A DNA stretch of 64,000 nt from assembly GCA_947652605.1 (NCBI GenBank), contig OX393576.1, positions 18,192,575 to 18,256,574 on the forward strand, read 5' to 3'. The notes below the pieces were generated by a model. It was not told the DNA's origin and did not search any database. It worked only from the letters and a program-made list of their open reading frames with translations. Position numbers and translations under genes: made by a program. Below, piece after piece: positions 45,851-57,646 of the stretch. This DNA comes from Elmis aenea. Taxonomy: Eukaryota; Arthropoda; Insecta; Coleoptera; Elmidae. The stretch's first letter is position 1. The number at the start of each line of letters is the position of its first letter.

Positions 45851-47027
45851 ATTTTAGATTGCAACTGTCAAAATTATTTAAAAAAAAACAATTACTTGTC
45901 ATGTATGTATATGTAGTCAAAGATCACAGCCTACCTTTACATAATCTGCTTATACTTAGATTCGTACAATTACGAATTAACAGTATTAATCAGTTAGTCT
46001 TGGTAATTAAACCCTCAAACATTGGATTTTAAATTTTTTATTACACTACACCTTTGGTTGTATTAATCCCTGTGCATCCTGTATGTAAAATAAAACCATA
46101 CATAGCGTTAATTACACCGAGTTTACATATATTTCGTAAGTTAAATTATTTAAGCTACTGTTCTGCAAACGAATTAAAATTTTATCACAACATAAGCAAT
46201 TTATCTTACAATTTATCAGTGCGATTGATCTAAATTAAAGCTGAACGTTCAAATTTAAACACAAATTATACAGTAATATGAGCTAACGTCAAGAAAATTA
46301 AACTAAAGTAATTTATTTGGTTAGTGCTATTAAGCTATTTATTTTTTACTCGTTTACATATTTCTTAAATCATTATTTTGTTAAATCTAGACATGATACA
46401 AAACATAAATATAATAAAAGTAATCATCATATTTTTATGGCGTGGAAATAATAACATGTATCTAAACATACTAAAAGTTCAGAAATGTGGAAATTTAAAC
46501 TATTATGAAAAGAATTAGTTGTGTTTTTAGGTTACAGGAACATGAATCTTGATTTAATTTTATAATTGCAGCATTTTTACTGAACCTGAATTATTTAGCA
46601 TTTGTTATCATGTTGATTTACTTTGGTCAAGTCGTGTTTATATGGAATTAGTGTAGATAATCTGGACTTAATGCAAATATGGAAATTACTATAGATTAAT
46701 CAACCAAGCAGAATTGAATGTGAATGATTTTTATTACAATGTTCACAAACATACATTTTTTAAATGTTGTTTTTGTACACCTGTGATAATATCTCTTAAT
46801 TTTATTTTGTATTTAACCTAAGCCAATTTTAACAAGTTTTGGAAAACTCAATTGAAGTACCTACACTAGGTTAGTTTGTATACATTTATTAGATATGAAG
46901 CAATAACTTTAACTTTTGATTTAAAACTTATTGATTTGAAACTGCAAATATTTGAAAGTAACCAAAATTAAGAATTTTAATTATAAATGCGCTAGTTTGT
47001 ATTTTTGTAAAATGCGAATAAAAAATA
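45851..47027. other. AT-rich non-coding stretch
   Basis: Nothing recognised. Confidence 0.4.
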
Positions 47028-47330
47028 TAGTGTTCCAGCCAAGACTAATTATTCGATAACTTCGTTATTAGAGACGATTTAAAAAAGTTCTAAATTAATG
47101 TTGTTTGTGTTTATTAAATACAAAATCTGAAATTATTTGCAACGATAAAGTGTTTTGTTTTTGCGCACCGATACATAACGTTGTTCCTTTAAAGGAAAGT
47201 ATATTTTGAATTAAACATAACATTTTCTTTTAAATATCCAAAAGAACTTTTGTAACTTTTTTTTTTTGAGGCATTAATATTTATTTCGACAATTTTAAAG
47301 GTGCAGGACTCTAAAAATAAATTTAACAAC
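47028..47330 (+). mobile_element. Diverged fragment of the compound palindrome arm
   Basis: GTGTTCCAGCCAAGACTAATTATTCGATA and AGTGTTTTGTTTTTGCGC correspond to the outer block of 38338-39845 and 52509-54054, in the same order and spacing, with more substitutions. The rest of the arm is poorly preserved and the mirror arm is absent. Confidence 0.65.
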
Positions 47331-47428
47331 TTAACAATGCTAAAACGAATTCTTTTGTAACTTTAATTGAGAATAGAGTCGTAGTATTATATTTTTTGAT
47401 TTTTAAATAAATCACATGGTCTTGTATA

Positions 47429-47600
47429 CCGGGTGATTCAGTTTGACTGTCGAACCCCTATAACTTCTTAATTATTGAAAATAACCCCAACAAACCTTAT
47501 ATTTTTGGAAACTGCGACAAATTCTAAATTAAGTGATGTGCATTTGTTATCTCTACGTTCTACGATGACGTAGGTCAAATCCACGATAGGCAACTGTTTT
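47429..47600 (+). mobile_element. Solo left end of a TA/CCGGGTGATTC element
   Basis: TA then CCGGGTGATTCAGTTTGACT. No inverted partner. The boundary is approximate. Confidence 0.4.
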
Positions 47601-47713
47601 TTTTTAAATTACATAGTATACGTGTTTTTGTTGATTCGGATAGAGAATTTAATTCTGAATCCGACCATGTATTAAAAAAGTATGTATACATCAGAAAATT
47701 TAAGAGAAAAAAT

Positions 47714-47850
47714 CAGTTTCCAAAATTTTGCAGGTCGCCCGCTTATAAACTTATTTGACAGAGTTATTAAATCCCGTAAAGACAAATTTTCCACACGGTT
47801 TGATTCAGTCAATCGAAAAAAATCGCCTAGATACGATAATAAATAAGGAA
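47714..47850 (+). repeat. Dispersed repeat, copy 1 of 2
   Basis: Shares TTTCCAAAATTT, CAGGTCGC, AACTTATTTGACAG, CCAATC/GTCAATC and ATAAATAAG blocks in the same order with 56751-56894. Non-coding; family unknown. Confidence 0.6.
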
Positions 47851-48180
47851 CTTACTTTAACTTTTTTGCATGAAAAAAATTTAAAACTTTTACATATCAT
47901 AAAACTAAGGTTTTCTTTATTTTGGCAACACTGCACTCCCTTGAGCTTCTAAAGTTTGGATCCGGAGGATGATTCTGTTATTAATTTAAGATGCATATTG
48001 TTAGGTTGCATAAAAAAATCAGACGTTTTAGTGACAAGTGTAAGTTGTCATTACCAGTTTGGGCACATAAAACCCTTGACGAACTGAGCTCGTCATTACG
48101 GTAAGCCATTCATCTCTGTAACATTCAAATATGGAATGTTCAAATCTGGAAAATGCAACGTGAGATTCATTCAAATGTTG

Positions 48181-48275
48181 AATCGTTCAACGCCGGAATC
48201 ACTCAACGCAGGAATCATTCAACGATGGAACCATGGAACACGGGAATCGTTTATCACTGGAATGCTCAAATCTGG
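48181..48275 (+). repeat. 16-bp minisatellite, left arm
   Basis: Units AATCGTTCAACGCCGG, AATCACTCAACGCAGG, AATCATTCAACGATGG, AACCATGGAACACGGG, AATCGTTTATCACTGG and a 15-bp AATGCTCAAATCTGG follow head to tail without spacers. Confidence 0.9.
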
Positions 48276-48682
48276 AATACAGAAATTAAGAATTGTTGCT
48301 GCCCTTCATAACACAACAGCCAAAGTGTAATATAATGACAGAACACTTCGTTTTATTTGGGCAAAGTTGGAAATTATAATGCTTAGTCGATTTCCAAAAT
48401 TAAGTAACCTACGAAAAGAAATGCATATTCATTGTTTTGGTATAAGAGGGACGATATGATAATTTCAAAATTCACTCGAGTAGTTTTTCATTCAAAAATA
48501 ATTTGTAACGTTCCTTGTCACAAGTTTTTTATTGCTTTTCGTAAGTTACTTTAATACGATGCTTTTATCTTCCACTATCTATACAATAGTTAAGACAAAA
48601 TATAAAACGATGTGTTCTATAACTATATTATACTTTGGCTGCTGTAACATTGAGGGCAGCAAAAATTCTTAATTTCTGGGTT

Positions 48683-48777
48683 CCAGATTTGAGCGTTCCA
48701 GCGATGAACGATTCCCGTGTTGCATGGTTCCATCGTAGTGTGATTCTTGTGTTGAGTGATTCCAGCGTTGAACGATT
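48683..48777 (-). repeat. 16-bp minisatellite, right arm (inverted)
   Basis: Units CCAGATTTGAGCGTT, CCAGCGATGAACGATT, CCCGTGTTGCATGGTT, CCATCGTAGTGTGATT, CTTGTGTTGAGTGATT and CCAGCGTTGAACGATT are the inverted counterparts of the left array, with the same unit order mirrored. Confidence 0.9.
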
Positions 48778-48916
48778 TAAGATTTGAATGATTCTACCGG
48801 AGCGTTTTCCAGATTTGAATATTTCAATGTTCCAACTTTTCATGCGACTCCGTCATTACCATTTAAAGAAATAATACCTAAAATTCATTTAGTGTCCCAC
48901 TTATTTGGTGCACCCT

Positions 48917-50472
48917 GTATAAATAAAAACAAACGATAGCTCTACATTATTTTGAGTCATCGGTACATACAACATAGAAGCTTAAAAGCACGTTATGTAA
49001 TTTTTAACCCGAACGAATTCCAAAATTCTTAACATCCCACTTTTTATAGTGCCGAGAAACCATTTAAAAAAGAATAATGATAATGATTATAAATGTTAGA
49101 GCCACCAAACAGCAACACTGCCGCGTAACATCTGTTAGAAGGACCTCTCCAACCGCAGGAGTGGACATTGGCCATTTCAGAAAAATATCGTGTGAGTGGA
49201 AAGGGGTAAGTTATACAAGTTGCTGCTAACTACGAGTCCAGCATGCTGAGTAACCGCAACACCCCGTCCTCTGTTTCCGGGTAGACTCGAATAGTGGCAG
49301 TAGCGCCTCCACACCGTTATCATAAATAATAAATGCAAAAACGTGGTTTCTATTGTACTTTAAAAATAGCGAAATAACATTAAGGTTATGCACAGTCTGT
49401 TGTGCAGTTTGATTAGTCATAACCTGATTTACGAGCTCTAAAACTATTTTGAAAATCAACTGACGATACTTACAATCTATAAATAATGTATGTTATATAT
49501 TTTTTATTCAAATATTATTTTTAAATGGTAGACATATTTGCAGACAAGACAGAAATCTTAATTTTTTTTGCAGAAACCGACTTCTATTTTCTGTAACTCT
49601 ATCATACATCTGTTTAACAAAAATTTTCTAATAAAAATGTATAGTTTATTAAATAAAAATATTATTTAAAAATTTTATTAAATATACACAATTTTCGAAT
49701 TAAAAACGCAAGAAATAACGTATAGGCTCCTATATTGCGTGTTCCTCACTTACACAATGAGTGGCAACTGGCAACCGTGCCATGAAAAGCTAAATAAAAA
49801 TATATTTTTATCTCTTTTTTTAAGTGCCCGTAATAGTTGGCAGCGTTGGCAGATAATTTTTCAAAATTAAACCAAAAACAAAAAAGGCTAAAATCGTCTA
49901 TTAATTTCAAAGTTTTTAAATATTTACAAAAAACTGAAATCGTTTAAATTTAAATTTTGATGAAATTCACATTACAATTCGAAAATCGATATATTTTAAA
50001 TTAAAGTTTGAATCAAATGCCTATGATAAGAAGAATAAAACTTTTTATTAATTCATGATTTCTTACAATTATTTTAATGACGATATGCAGCAAAAAACAA
50101 AGAGTGATTTTCAATAAAATTTAAATAATAATCCCACTACCTAATTAAATTAATTTAATTTAAATTTAAACTTTAATAAACATAAAAGTATTCACTAAAC
50201 AGTTTATCACGTAACTAAAAAAAATTACTTATTTAATTGATTGTGAACTAATTTCTATAGTTTTACAGCTTAGAGCAGCTTTGTTCGTATGATAAGGAAA
50301 ATAAAATCAATTATAAAAATATCCCACCCACGAAGCAGCGCGAAACTCTAAATAATTCTTGTTTTAGAAATTAAATCGCGTTTTGTTAAAAATAAAATCA
50401 CTCTTTGATAAATGCAATATTGGAGTTATTTAATTATGTAATAAATATAGGTTTAATTTAAAATCACTTACT
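48917..50472. other. AT-rich stretch with a GC-balanced island at 49110-49330
   Basis: The island is unique-looking and balanced. A 77-codon minus-strand frame overlaps its edge and is unrecognised. The rest is AT-rich and featureless. Confidence 0.35.
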
Positions 50473-50917
50473 AAAGTCTTATATAGAAATGCTGAACTGA
50501 TTTCAGGACACTAGTCCAGCGTTTTGCAATAGCATTTAGCCACGGAACTCTTTTATAATTTTTATAACAATTTGGAACCCCACAACAATTTTACAATGCT
50601 ACCGCAATACTATTTACGAAATTTAAAAATTCTTGAAGAATACATGGAAAGATACAATTAATTAAAAATTAATTAACGTAAAATTCATTGATTTTTTATT
50701 TTAAGATATCACATAATGAGTTTTAATTTTAATAATCTTTTTAATTTTTTGGTGAAAATGTGCCACTCTTATTAACGCTTCATAGAACACCAGAGTATCC
50801 CGGAAGATCATTTAGAAAACGCTGCTTTAGTCTCTTTGTCAGTAGCACTGTTATTTATTTATTTTGGCAAAGAGACGAGAGTTTCAAAATTAGTTCAGCA
50901 TTTCTACATAAGACTTT
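50473..50917. mobile_element. 445-bp TIR element (MITE)
   Basis: The left end AAAGTCTTATATAGAAATGC-TGAACTGATTT and the right end AAATTAGTTCAGCATTTCTA-CATAAGACTTT form ~32-bp inverted repeats with two or three mismatches. The interior has a second imperfect inverted pair (CCAGCGTTTTGCA and GCGCTGCTTT-like). Non-coding. Confidence 0.7.
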
Positions 50918-51111
50918 TTTAAGCAATTTTTAATTAACTTGATTCATATTACATAAATGAGTAACTTAAATAATGTAAACGTTTATTTAAAAAAAAAAAG
51001 ATTAACTTTTGATCATCATATATGATCTATTATGCAATGTAAACTTTTTACACAAAACATTTATCGTGGATGCTTAATTTTCAACAAGTTTTATATGCTT
51101 ACCCCCTCTTA

Positions 51112-51237
51112 TTACGAGCCGTCCATGGTGGTCAAAGCATGTCCAACACATGCAGCAAGTACAGGAATATTAATGTCTTGGAGCACCGCGTTCTTACCGC
51201 CCTTCCACAAGCTCTGACCAGGACATACATCATGCAT
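51112..51237 (-). CDS. Unassigned 41-codon frame in a GC-balanced patch
   Basis: The minus-strand frame reads MHDVCPGQSLWKGGKNAVLQ, then DINIPVLAACVGHALTTMDG-S and a stop. Codon use and composition look protein-like compared with surrounding AT-rich DNA, and the peptide has few of the K/N/I/F residues that dominate chance frames here. I do not recognise a family. It could be a short exon (TGTATGTCCTGGTCAG at 51222-51237 on the minus strand resembles a splice acceptor), a remnant of a transposon gene, or chance. An overlapping plus-strand frame of 61 codons exists, so open length alone is not evidence. Confidence 0.25.
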   Translation of the reverse strand: MHDVCPGQSLWKGGKNAVLQDINIPVLAACVGHALTTMDGS

Positions 51238-51530
51238 TCACCCTCCTAGGTTCTAACTTATACCGCCTGATTTTATTGCTTAACCAAATATAAATTAAAT
51301 TAACTACTGCTTCAGTAGGCAATTAAGAATTGAGGGAGTTTAGTGCAGCGATATAAAAGAGATTTAAAAGTGACTCGCATTTTTCGGTCCGGAAAACAAA
51401 CTTTTGTCATTTTTTAAACCAATCGAAAAATTAATTTCAAGGTTCAATAATAATAAAAACAAAGCCAGTGTCATTCATTACTTGAATAACATAAAAATGT
51501 TTGTTACACCTAGGCAAAAGGTTAAAAGTA

Positions 51531-51980
51531 CAGGGTGTGCACACTTACAGTATCTCGCTAACTATCGGAGATAGAAACAAAATAGCTTCAATATTGAGAA
51601 CAAAATAAGGAGACATAAGAAAAAAAAATAGCTATACATTTTTTTATAAAAACAGTGGAACTTCTACATTCTTCAACCCCCTATATTCGTCAAATCCAAT
51701 ATTCGTTACATGTTTTTGGCAGAAAAATGCTACAAGATTTTTCCAAAAGTCCAAATAATCGTCATAAAATTTTAAACTTCATACAACGACAGACTTCACT
51801 GAACAAGTTTCATTGTTAAATCGAGGGCTAGTGTATAGTCAGGAAAGAAACAAAAAAAATCGCTCACAAAAATTTGAGTTACCTAATATTTTAATCAAAA
51901 TTTAATTAAAGGTGACGTTTCTTTCAAAGAATAATTTCTTACCTTTTCTTCAGCTTCTCCCATCATCGCTCCTCTGTAAA
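51531..51980 (+). mobile_element. Solo left end of a TA/CAGGGTG element
   Basis: TA then CAGGGTGTGCACACTTACAG-TATCTCGCTAACTATCGGAG. No right partner. The boundary is approximate. Confidence 0.45.
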
Positions 51981-52508
51981 TGTCAAGTTATAAATTAATT
52001 TTTATTTATTTATGTATCTGATCTGGAGCGCGAAACAAATTATAGGTATCAATTTTAGTTAATTTCTATGAACAATTTTGGTTCTATATTGGTCCGATTT
52101 AGTACCTATTTGTCTGTTTTCAGGAATGGATTATTGACGAATATAGAAATTCCACTGTACTATTTTGAAAAAATCTATTACATCAGCAATCCTTTACTTA
52201 CATCTAGACAATCAAGTAACAAAAATTACATTTTTAAGCAAAAAATCACAAACTTTTTGCTAGTTAGTTTTGAAAACATCTATAGGGGTCCTTAACCCAC
52301 GGCCCACCGGCCAAATCTAGCCCTCAAACGCTTTGTTAAAGTATAATAATTTTTAAATAGCTACGTATGTGCGAAACGACAATTTTTCCTTTTGCTAGGA
52401 AAACAGATTGTATAAGCTTGCCCGTGTGACAAGTAATTGTATGAAAAACGTAAAATTGAATAATTGCACAAATTAGCATACTATTCAATCTATTTTAAAA
52501 CCAATGTA
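51981..52508. other. Stretch with a hAT-like end near 52285
   Basis: TAGGGGTCCTTAACCCACGG followed by CCCACCGGCC looks like a hAT terminus. No partner seen. Otherwise AT-rich. Confidence 0.3.
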
Positions 52509-54054
52509 CAGGGTGTCCCAGCCAAGACGAATTATTCGATAGCTCTGTTATTAGTGATAATATTAAAAACAGTTAAATATAAAAGTTGTTTTTAATCATT
52601 TACTGCATAACCTAAAGTTATTTTCAACCATACACAGTGTTTTGTTTTTGCGCTCTGATACTAAACATTGTTTTTTTATACGGAACACCCTGTATATTTT
52701 GTAATTGTTTGATGTAAAATTAAATTCTCTTTCAAAAATATTATAGGTTGTTTATGTCTAAAATTAACCGTTTTTGAGTTATTAACGTTTTTTTGAAAAT
52801 TTTGACAGATGCAGACCTTTATAAAAATATTTATATTTATTAACATAAAAATACCAGAGCAATTTACTCTGGTAATTTATTAGACAATAGTGTCATAGTG
52901 ATTGTTGACTAGTTACATTTTTAAAATAATATACAGGGTGTTCGCTATACTCGGTCCATTTCGCTAAACTTGAAACGCATATAAATCTTTTTTTTTTTAA
53001 TGGAACACCCTATATATTTTTACATTTTCTTATAGAAAATTTAATTATCTGTCAAAGTTGTTAAGCATGTTTTATGTCTAAATATAATATTTTTGAAGTT
53101 ATTTCGTTTCTTATGATTATTTGCTAGTATTTTACCTAAAATATCGGTAGTAGCGTTTGAAAATTCAAAACAATTTGTATGAACTGTCAACCAGAACAGT
53201 TAATCGGCACAATTTCTACTATTATGCCATTAAAAATGCATATTTTTTAAGAGCTGTAGATACACAGCATTAATGGCAGCAAATAACACCAGAATGCTGT
53301 GTATCTACAGTTCTTAAAAAATATAGATTTTTAGTGGCATAATAGTGGAAATTGTGCCGATTAATTATTCTGGTTGACAGTTCAAACAAATTGTTTTGAA
53401 TTTTCAAAGACTACTACCGATATTTTAGGTAAAATACTCGCAAATAATCATAAGAAACAAAATAACTTCAAAAATATTATATTTAGGCATAAAACATGCT
53501 CAACAATTTTGAAAGATAATTAAATTTTCTACGAGAAAATGTAAAAATATATAGGGTGTTCCATTTAAAAAAACAGATTTATATGCGTTTCAAGTTTAGC
53601 GAAATGGACCGAGTATAACGAACACCCTGTATAATATTTTAAAAATGTAACTAGTCAACAATCACTATGACACTATTGTCTAATGAATTACCAGAGTAAA
53701 TTGCTCTGGTGTTCTTATGTTAATAAATATAAATATTTTTATAAAGATCTGCATCTGTCAAAATTTTCAAAAAAACGTTAATAACTTAAAAACGGTTCAT
53801 TTTAGATATAAACAACCTATAATATTTTTGAAAGAGAATTTAATTTTACATCCAAAAATTACAAAATATACAGGGTGTTCCGTATAAAAAAACAATGTTT
53901 GGTATCAGAGCGCAAAAACAAAACACTGTGTATAGTTGAAAATAATTTTAGGTTATGTAGTAAATGATTGCAAACAACTTTTATATTTAACGTTATTTAA
54001 TATTATTACTAATAACAGAGCTATCGAATAATTCGTCTTGGGTGGGACACCTTG
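52509..54054. mobile_element. 1.5-kb compound palindrome, TA/CAGGGTG type (copy 2)
   Basis: The ends CAGGGTGTCCCAGCCAAGAC and GTCTTGGGTGGGACACCTTG are flanked by TA (52507-52508, 54055-54056). It has the same block order as 38338-39845: outer blocks ending GGAACACCCTG, inner blocks starting CAGGGTGTTCGCTATACTCG, mirrored in the second arm. The loop (CAGCATTAATGGCAGCAAAT... region) is in the opposite orientation to that of copy 1, so the two copies inserted in opposite directions or the loop inverted by arm recombination. Confidence 0.93.
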
Positions 54055-55862
54055 TATATTACATTTTATCGTTCATCTTCATCACATGAGCATAAGGCAA
54101 AGTTCTAATTTACTGTACTGTAGTTATTTCTGCAGTAAATATAAAAAAATGATTTTATCACGGTACGCTTAGAATTAATTTGCAATGAATTCAATCAAAA
54201 TGTATTGATTGGTTGTATAACAGCCATGAAAGGTGGTTTAGTGAATTAGTTAATTATAAAAGTATAAATACAGTACTTTACCCGGCCCGTCAAGCATTAC
54301 AATAGTCAAATGTGTCCCTCTTCAACACAATTTGAGATTACGTGTTCTGTATTATACAAAACAATTTGCATTTAATTGTATTTAAATAGTTTTATTCAAT
54401 AATAAATGACTTAAATTTTACATCAAACGCAAAATGGTTTTGTAATTATATCAAATCAACTATGATAAACATTTGCAACACAAATGAAAATGTAATAAGT
54501 ACTTTTTTATTTATGTAAACAAACTTGAAAATTTCCTGTATCTTTTTTTAAACAATTAAAATTGCTGAAATTTTGAGTTATTTTATTGTTTTCCGAAAAC
54601 TTTAAAATGTCATCTATTTTGTTAAATTCGTGTGCAAGAGAACACGTACTTTTTATTTTGTAAAGTTGATAATGAAATCAAAATTTAAAAACAGTTTATA
54701 ACTTTGAAACATTATCACAGCCTTTTTGTGTTATTTACATAAAGACACTTAATTATTTAATACTTAAACAAGCTGATTTATATTATATAAATTAGGTTGA
54801 AGAATTCATTACTTCATCAATATCGCTCAACGATTAAAATGACATCAAATTTAAACAATGTTTGTAAATACATGAAAGGACTTTGAAGATCCGGAAAACG
54901 ATCATTAGCTCATCTCAAAATTGCCCACACTCTTTGAGGCAACACAGACCTTGGCGTCTAGCCGATATTTTTCTTTCTGACATACTTTTACACTGCGTCA
55001 ATCCACCTACCTGGTATCCCTCAAATTAATTTAAGCGTTGTAGTTTCTATCTTTGTTTTTCTTTAAAATTGACGCAAGAGAAATCAACTATGCATTTGTG
55101 TGGCATAAAATTTTATTTTTGAACATCTATCGATCACTTGAGATAAGAATACGCCCACGTTTGAAAAATATTCTTCAATAATAGTCAATTAACAAAACCT
55201 TCAGTGTTTCAGACTAGTAATTATAACATGGGAGATTCAATTTAACAAATGAAATTTGTTCCATCCGCCGAACAATTTATTTATGTTACACAACGTTACA
55301 CAACGCTGTAAGGCACATAATTTAATTGTCAGCTGAATCGGTTGGTCTTAAGATTGGAGTTCATGTCAAAATATAAAATTTTTTTAGTACGCATACTAAA
55401 GTGATTAAAAATTCATAAATCAAATGTTTAGTAGAAGATGGTTAATAATTTTATACACATTTGTCCATGAAAATCTTAAATAAAGAATGCAAATAGATAT
55501 TTTTTAAGATTGTAATCGAAGAATAATTTTTAAAAAAATTGTTTATTTTGGAGTCTCATAGAGATTACCAGTGCCATAATTTGTTTCTTTACAAATTACT
55601 CCAAAAATCCTATTTTAGTTAAAAAAAACTTAAGAAATCTGGTGTAATATTATATTGTTGATTTTGACTTTAAGTCGAATCAGATTGTAAATGTTATATT
55701 TTCGGTGATGTAAACATTTTGATATTTTCGATTTCAGTTTTTTGTTGAATTGTGATTTGAAAATTCAAAATATTGAAAATATTCCTATCTTAAAAAATAA
55801 AGAAAATTCAGGACCAAGGAGGATTAAATGGAACGCACTGCATATAGGTACTTTCTGTCCCG
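54055..55862. other. AT-rich non-coding stretch
   Basis: Nothing recognised over about 1.8 kb. A slightly balanced patch lies at 54890-55040. Confidence 0.4.
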
Positions 55863-56395
55863 AAATTTTCTAGAGTGGTGTCGGTAAAAATAGAAACAGT
55901 AAAAACAAAATTACTTTTATTTATCTTCATTCCAAAAACATTCCTTCTGCTTCGATACAACAGTTATAAAAAATTTTAACACATTTTTGGTATTTCTTTT
56001 GAAATCGCTTCCAAAATCTCAGTTGAAGACCTTTCTATGTCTAGATTTGTATCAAAACTGTTTCTTAACAACTTTAATTTTATTTTGGGGAATACCCATC
56101 AGTCGCAGAGAGCCAAATTAGGCAAATACATAAGGTGGTTAAAGACTACAATGTATTGTTTGGCCAAAAAATCGCGAATGAGTTTGAACTTGCGTGACAG
56201 CGCGTTATCGTGAAGTAGCGACCAACTTCCTTTCGCATGGTACTACTGAGGACAAACCTGGTGAATCCTTTTCAACAAAAGCTGCAGAACACTTAAATAA
56301 TAATCTTCGTTTACCGTCTAGCACTCTGGAACTAATTAATTGTGTGCTTCGCGCACTTTTTCGATTTTTTCACTGATGGAGTCATTTTTGGCCGA
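55863..56395 (-). pseudogene. mariner transposase pseudogene with recognisable DD34D spacing
   Basis: Reading the minus strand, NDSISEKIEKVREAHN near 56384 recalls the N-terminal helix of mariner proteins. A deletion then joins it to TVNEDYYLSVLQLL, LLHDNALSRKFKLIRDFLAK and MYLPNLALCD, then WVFPKIKLKLLRNSFDTNLD and IERSSTEILEAISKEIPKM. The Asp of HDN (56207-56209) and the Asp of LCD (56102-56104) are separated by exactly 34 residues, the mariner signature. The codon after CD is TGA, and further stops follow MC and NFL. The first catalytic Asp and most of the DNA-binding region are gone. Non-functional internally deleted copy, different from the 45-kb relic. Confidence 0.85.
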
Positions 56396-56543
56396 AAATA
56401 ATAATGCCAACAGCACTTTTAAAGTTTGGATCAAAGTGAACTCATCTTCCTGCTAGATATAATAGCACTTATTTATCTCCTATTTCATAAGTTTGTTGTG
56501 TTCTAAATTTTAAAAAGTGCTGTTAGCATTATTATTCGAAATA
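56396..56543. repeat. Small inverted repeat
   Basis: AATAATAATGCCAACAGCAC-TTTTAAAG and GTGCTGTTAGCATTATTATT are inverted repeats about 30 bp long around a ~75-bp spacer. It may be the terminus of the adjacent mariner relic or a separate MITE. Confidence 0.6.
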
Positions 56544-56750
56544 TAACAGTGTTTTAAAATTAGTTTACACGTTGGGGCGTCACAAAGATTTTTATTTAAA
56601 AAGGCCTATATCTTAAACCGTTGGGGATATCAGAGTTCTGTTTGTTGCAAAAACTTCGTTAATATTTTGTTACAATTTCGTCTTAATAAAGTATTGGCCT
56701 ATTTATAAAAATAAAAAACGTGCTTTCATGTGACATTTTACGTTGCAAGC
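56544..56750. other. AT-rich spacer
   Basis: Nothing recognised. Confidence 0.3.
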
Positions 56751-56894
56751 GCTTTCCAAAATTTGCCAGGTCGCGCTTTAAACTTATTTGACAGTTATTT
56801 AACCTCTTAAAGAACGATTTTTGATACAGTGCGATTCGGCCAATCAAAGCGAAAAATGTAAAAAAAAGTCGCCAGAATACTATGATAAATAAGC
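56751..56894 (+). repeat. Dispersed repeat, copy 2 of 2
   Basis: Direct-orientation counterpart of 47714-47850, with the same ordered blocks and several small indels. It ends directly before the MITE at 56905. Confidence 0.6.
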
Positions 56895-56904
56895 AAGTTA
56901 TTAT

Positions 56905-57325
56905 ATTTTACCCATAAAAAATAGTGGAAATACGCACTCGCCGCTACGCGGCTCCGTGCGCAACTTTTCCACTCGTGCGTAATTGCTATATAACTCGTTT
57001 ATGTAGCTTACTTTTTCTACGATCACATACCTAATACCTACGATTTTAACGGCTTTTTGGCTAATATACACATGTAGGTACATTGTCTTGTCAATTTTGA
57101 CGTAAGCCTACTTTGACACTTCTTGACAAGTGTGCGTTTTGCTTACCGTGTGTTATAGGTAACTCACTTACTAGACATGCAGGAAGTGTTTGACGTGAGT
57201 CTACTTCGATCATTTCTTTAAAACTGTGCTTTTTGCTTACCGTGCCTAAGCATCCACTTACTATGCATGTAGGCTGTACGGTAAGTCATTTACATTAGTG
57301 GTCGTAGAACAAATCCATATAAAAC
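56905..57325 (-). mobile_element. MITE-like repeat, copy 2, uninterrupted
   Basis: Reverse-complement match of 34062-34860 without the 422-bp insertion. Here the site reads one GTA. Two internal TTGCTTACCGTG blocks and CATGCAGG/CATGTAGG blocks form a direct duplication. No coding region. Confidence 0.75.
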
Positions 57326-57646
57326 TATAATGCCCGGTTTCTCCGACACATCTCAAGATCGAACTTATATAAGCCCGCCTTATATTTAAGACCGTCTCAA
57401 GATACCAATGCGTTGCACAGAAAACATATTCCGGAATCTGTTAGACATCTCAGCTAAGTTAGAACTCGGTTTGGCAACGTTGCAAGAAGTCGGCACATTT
57501 TAGCGGCAGCTTGAAATGGCTAATTTTCATTGGCCATTTACATCACAGCTGTTAAAACGGCTCCCTGTGACATCTTGTTGTTGCTATCAGCTGTTAGTCA
57601 CATATAAAGTTACAGTTCGGCGTTTATTATTTTATTTTGTGTTGAA

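Larger units (their letters stand above)
48080..48916. repeat. Palindrome built on a 16-bp minisatellite, next to a TA/CAGGGTG end
   Basis: Two inverted arms (about 48090-48345 and 48600-48870) each hold five or six units of a 16-bp repeat, consensus near AATCATTCAACGCTGG. Both arms stay open in one frame. The peptides (64 and 71 codons, from 48136 plus and 48843 minus) share 45 of 64 aligned residues by eye, but the period explains this. The right side ends TTTGGTGCACCCTG and TA; the left terminus is not identifiable. Confidence 0.8.
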
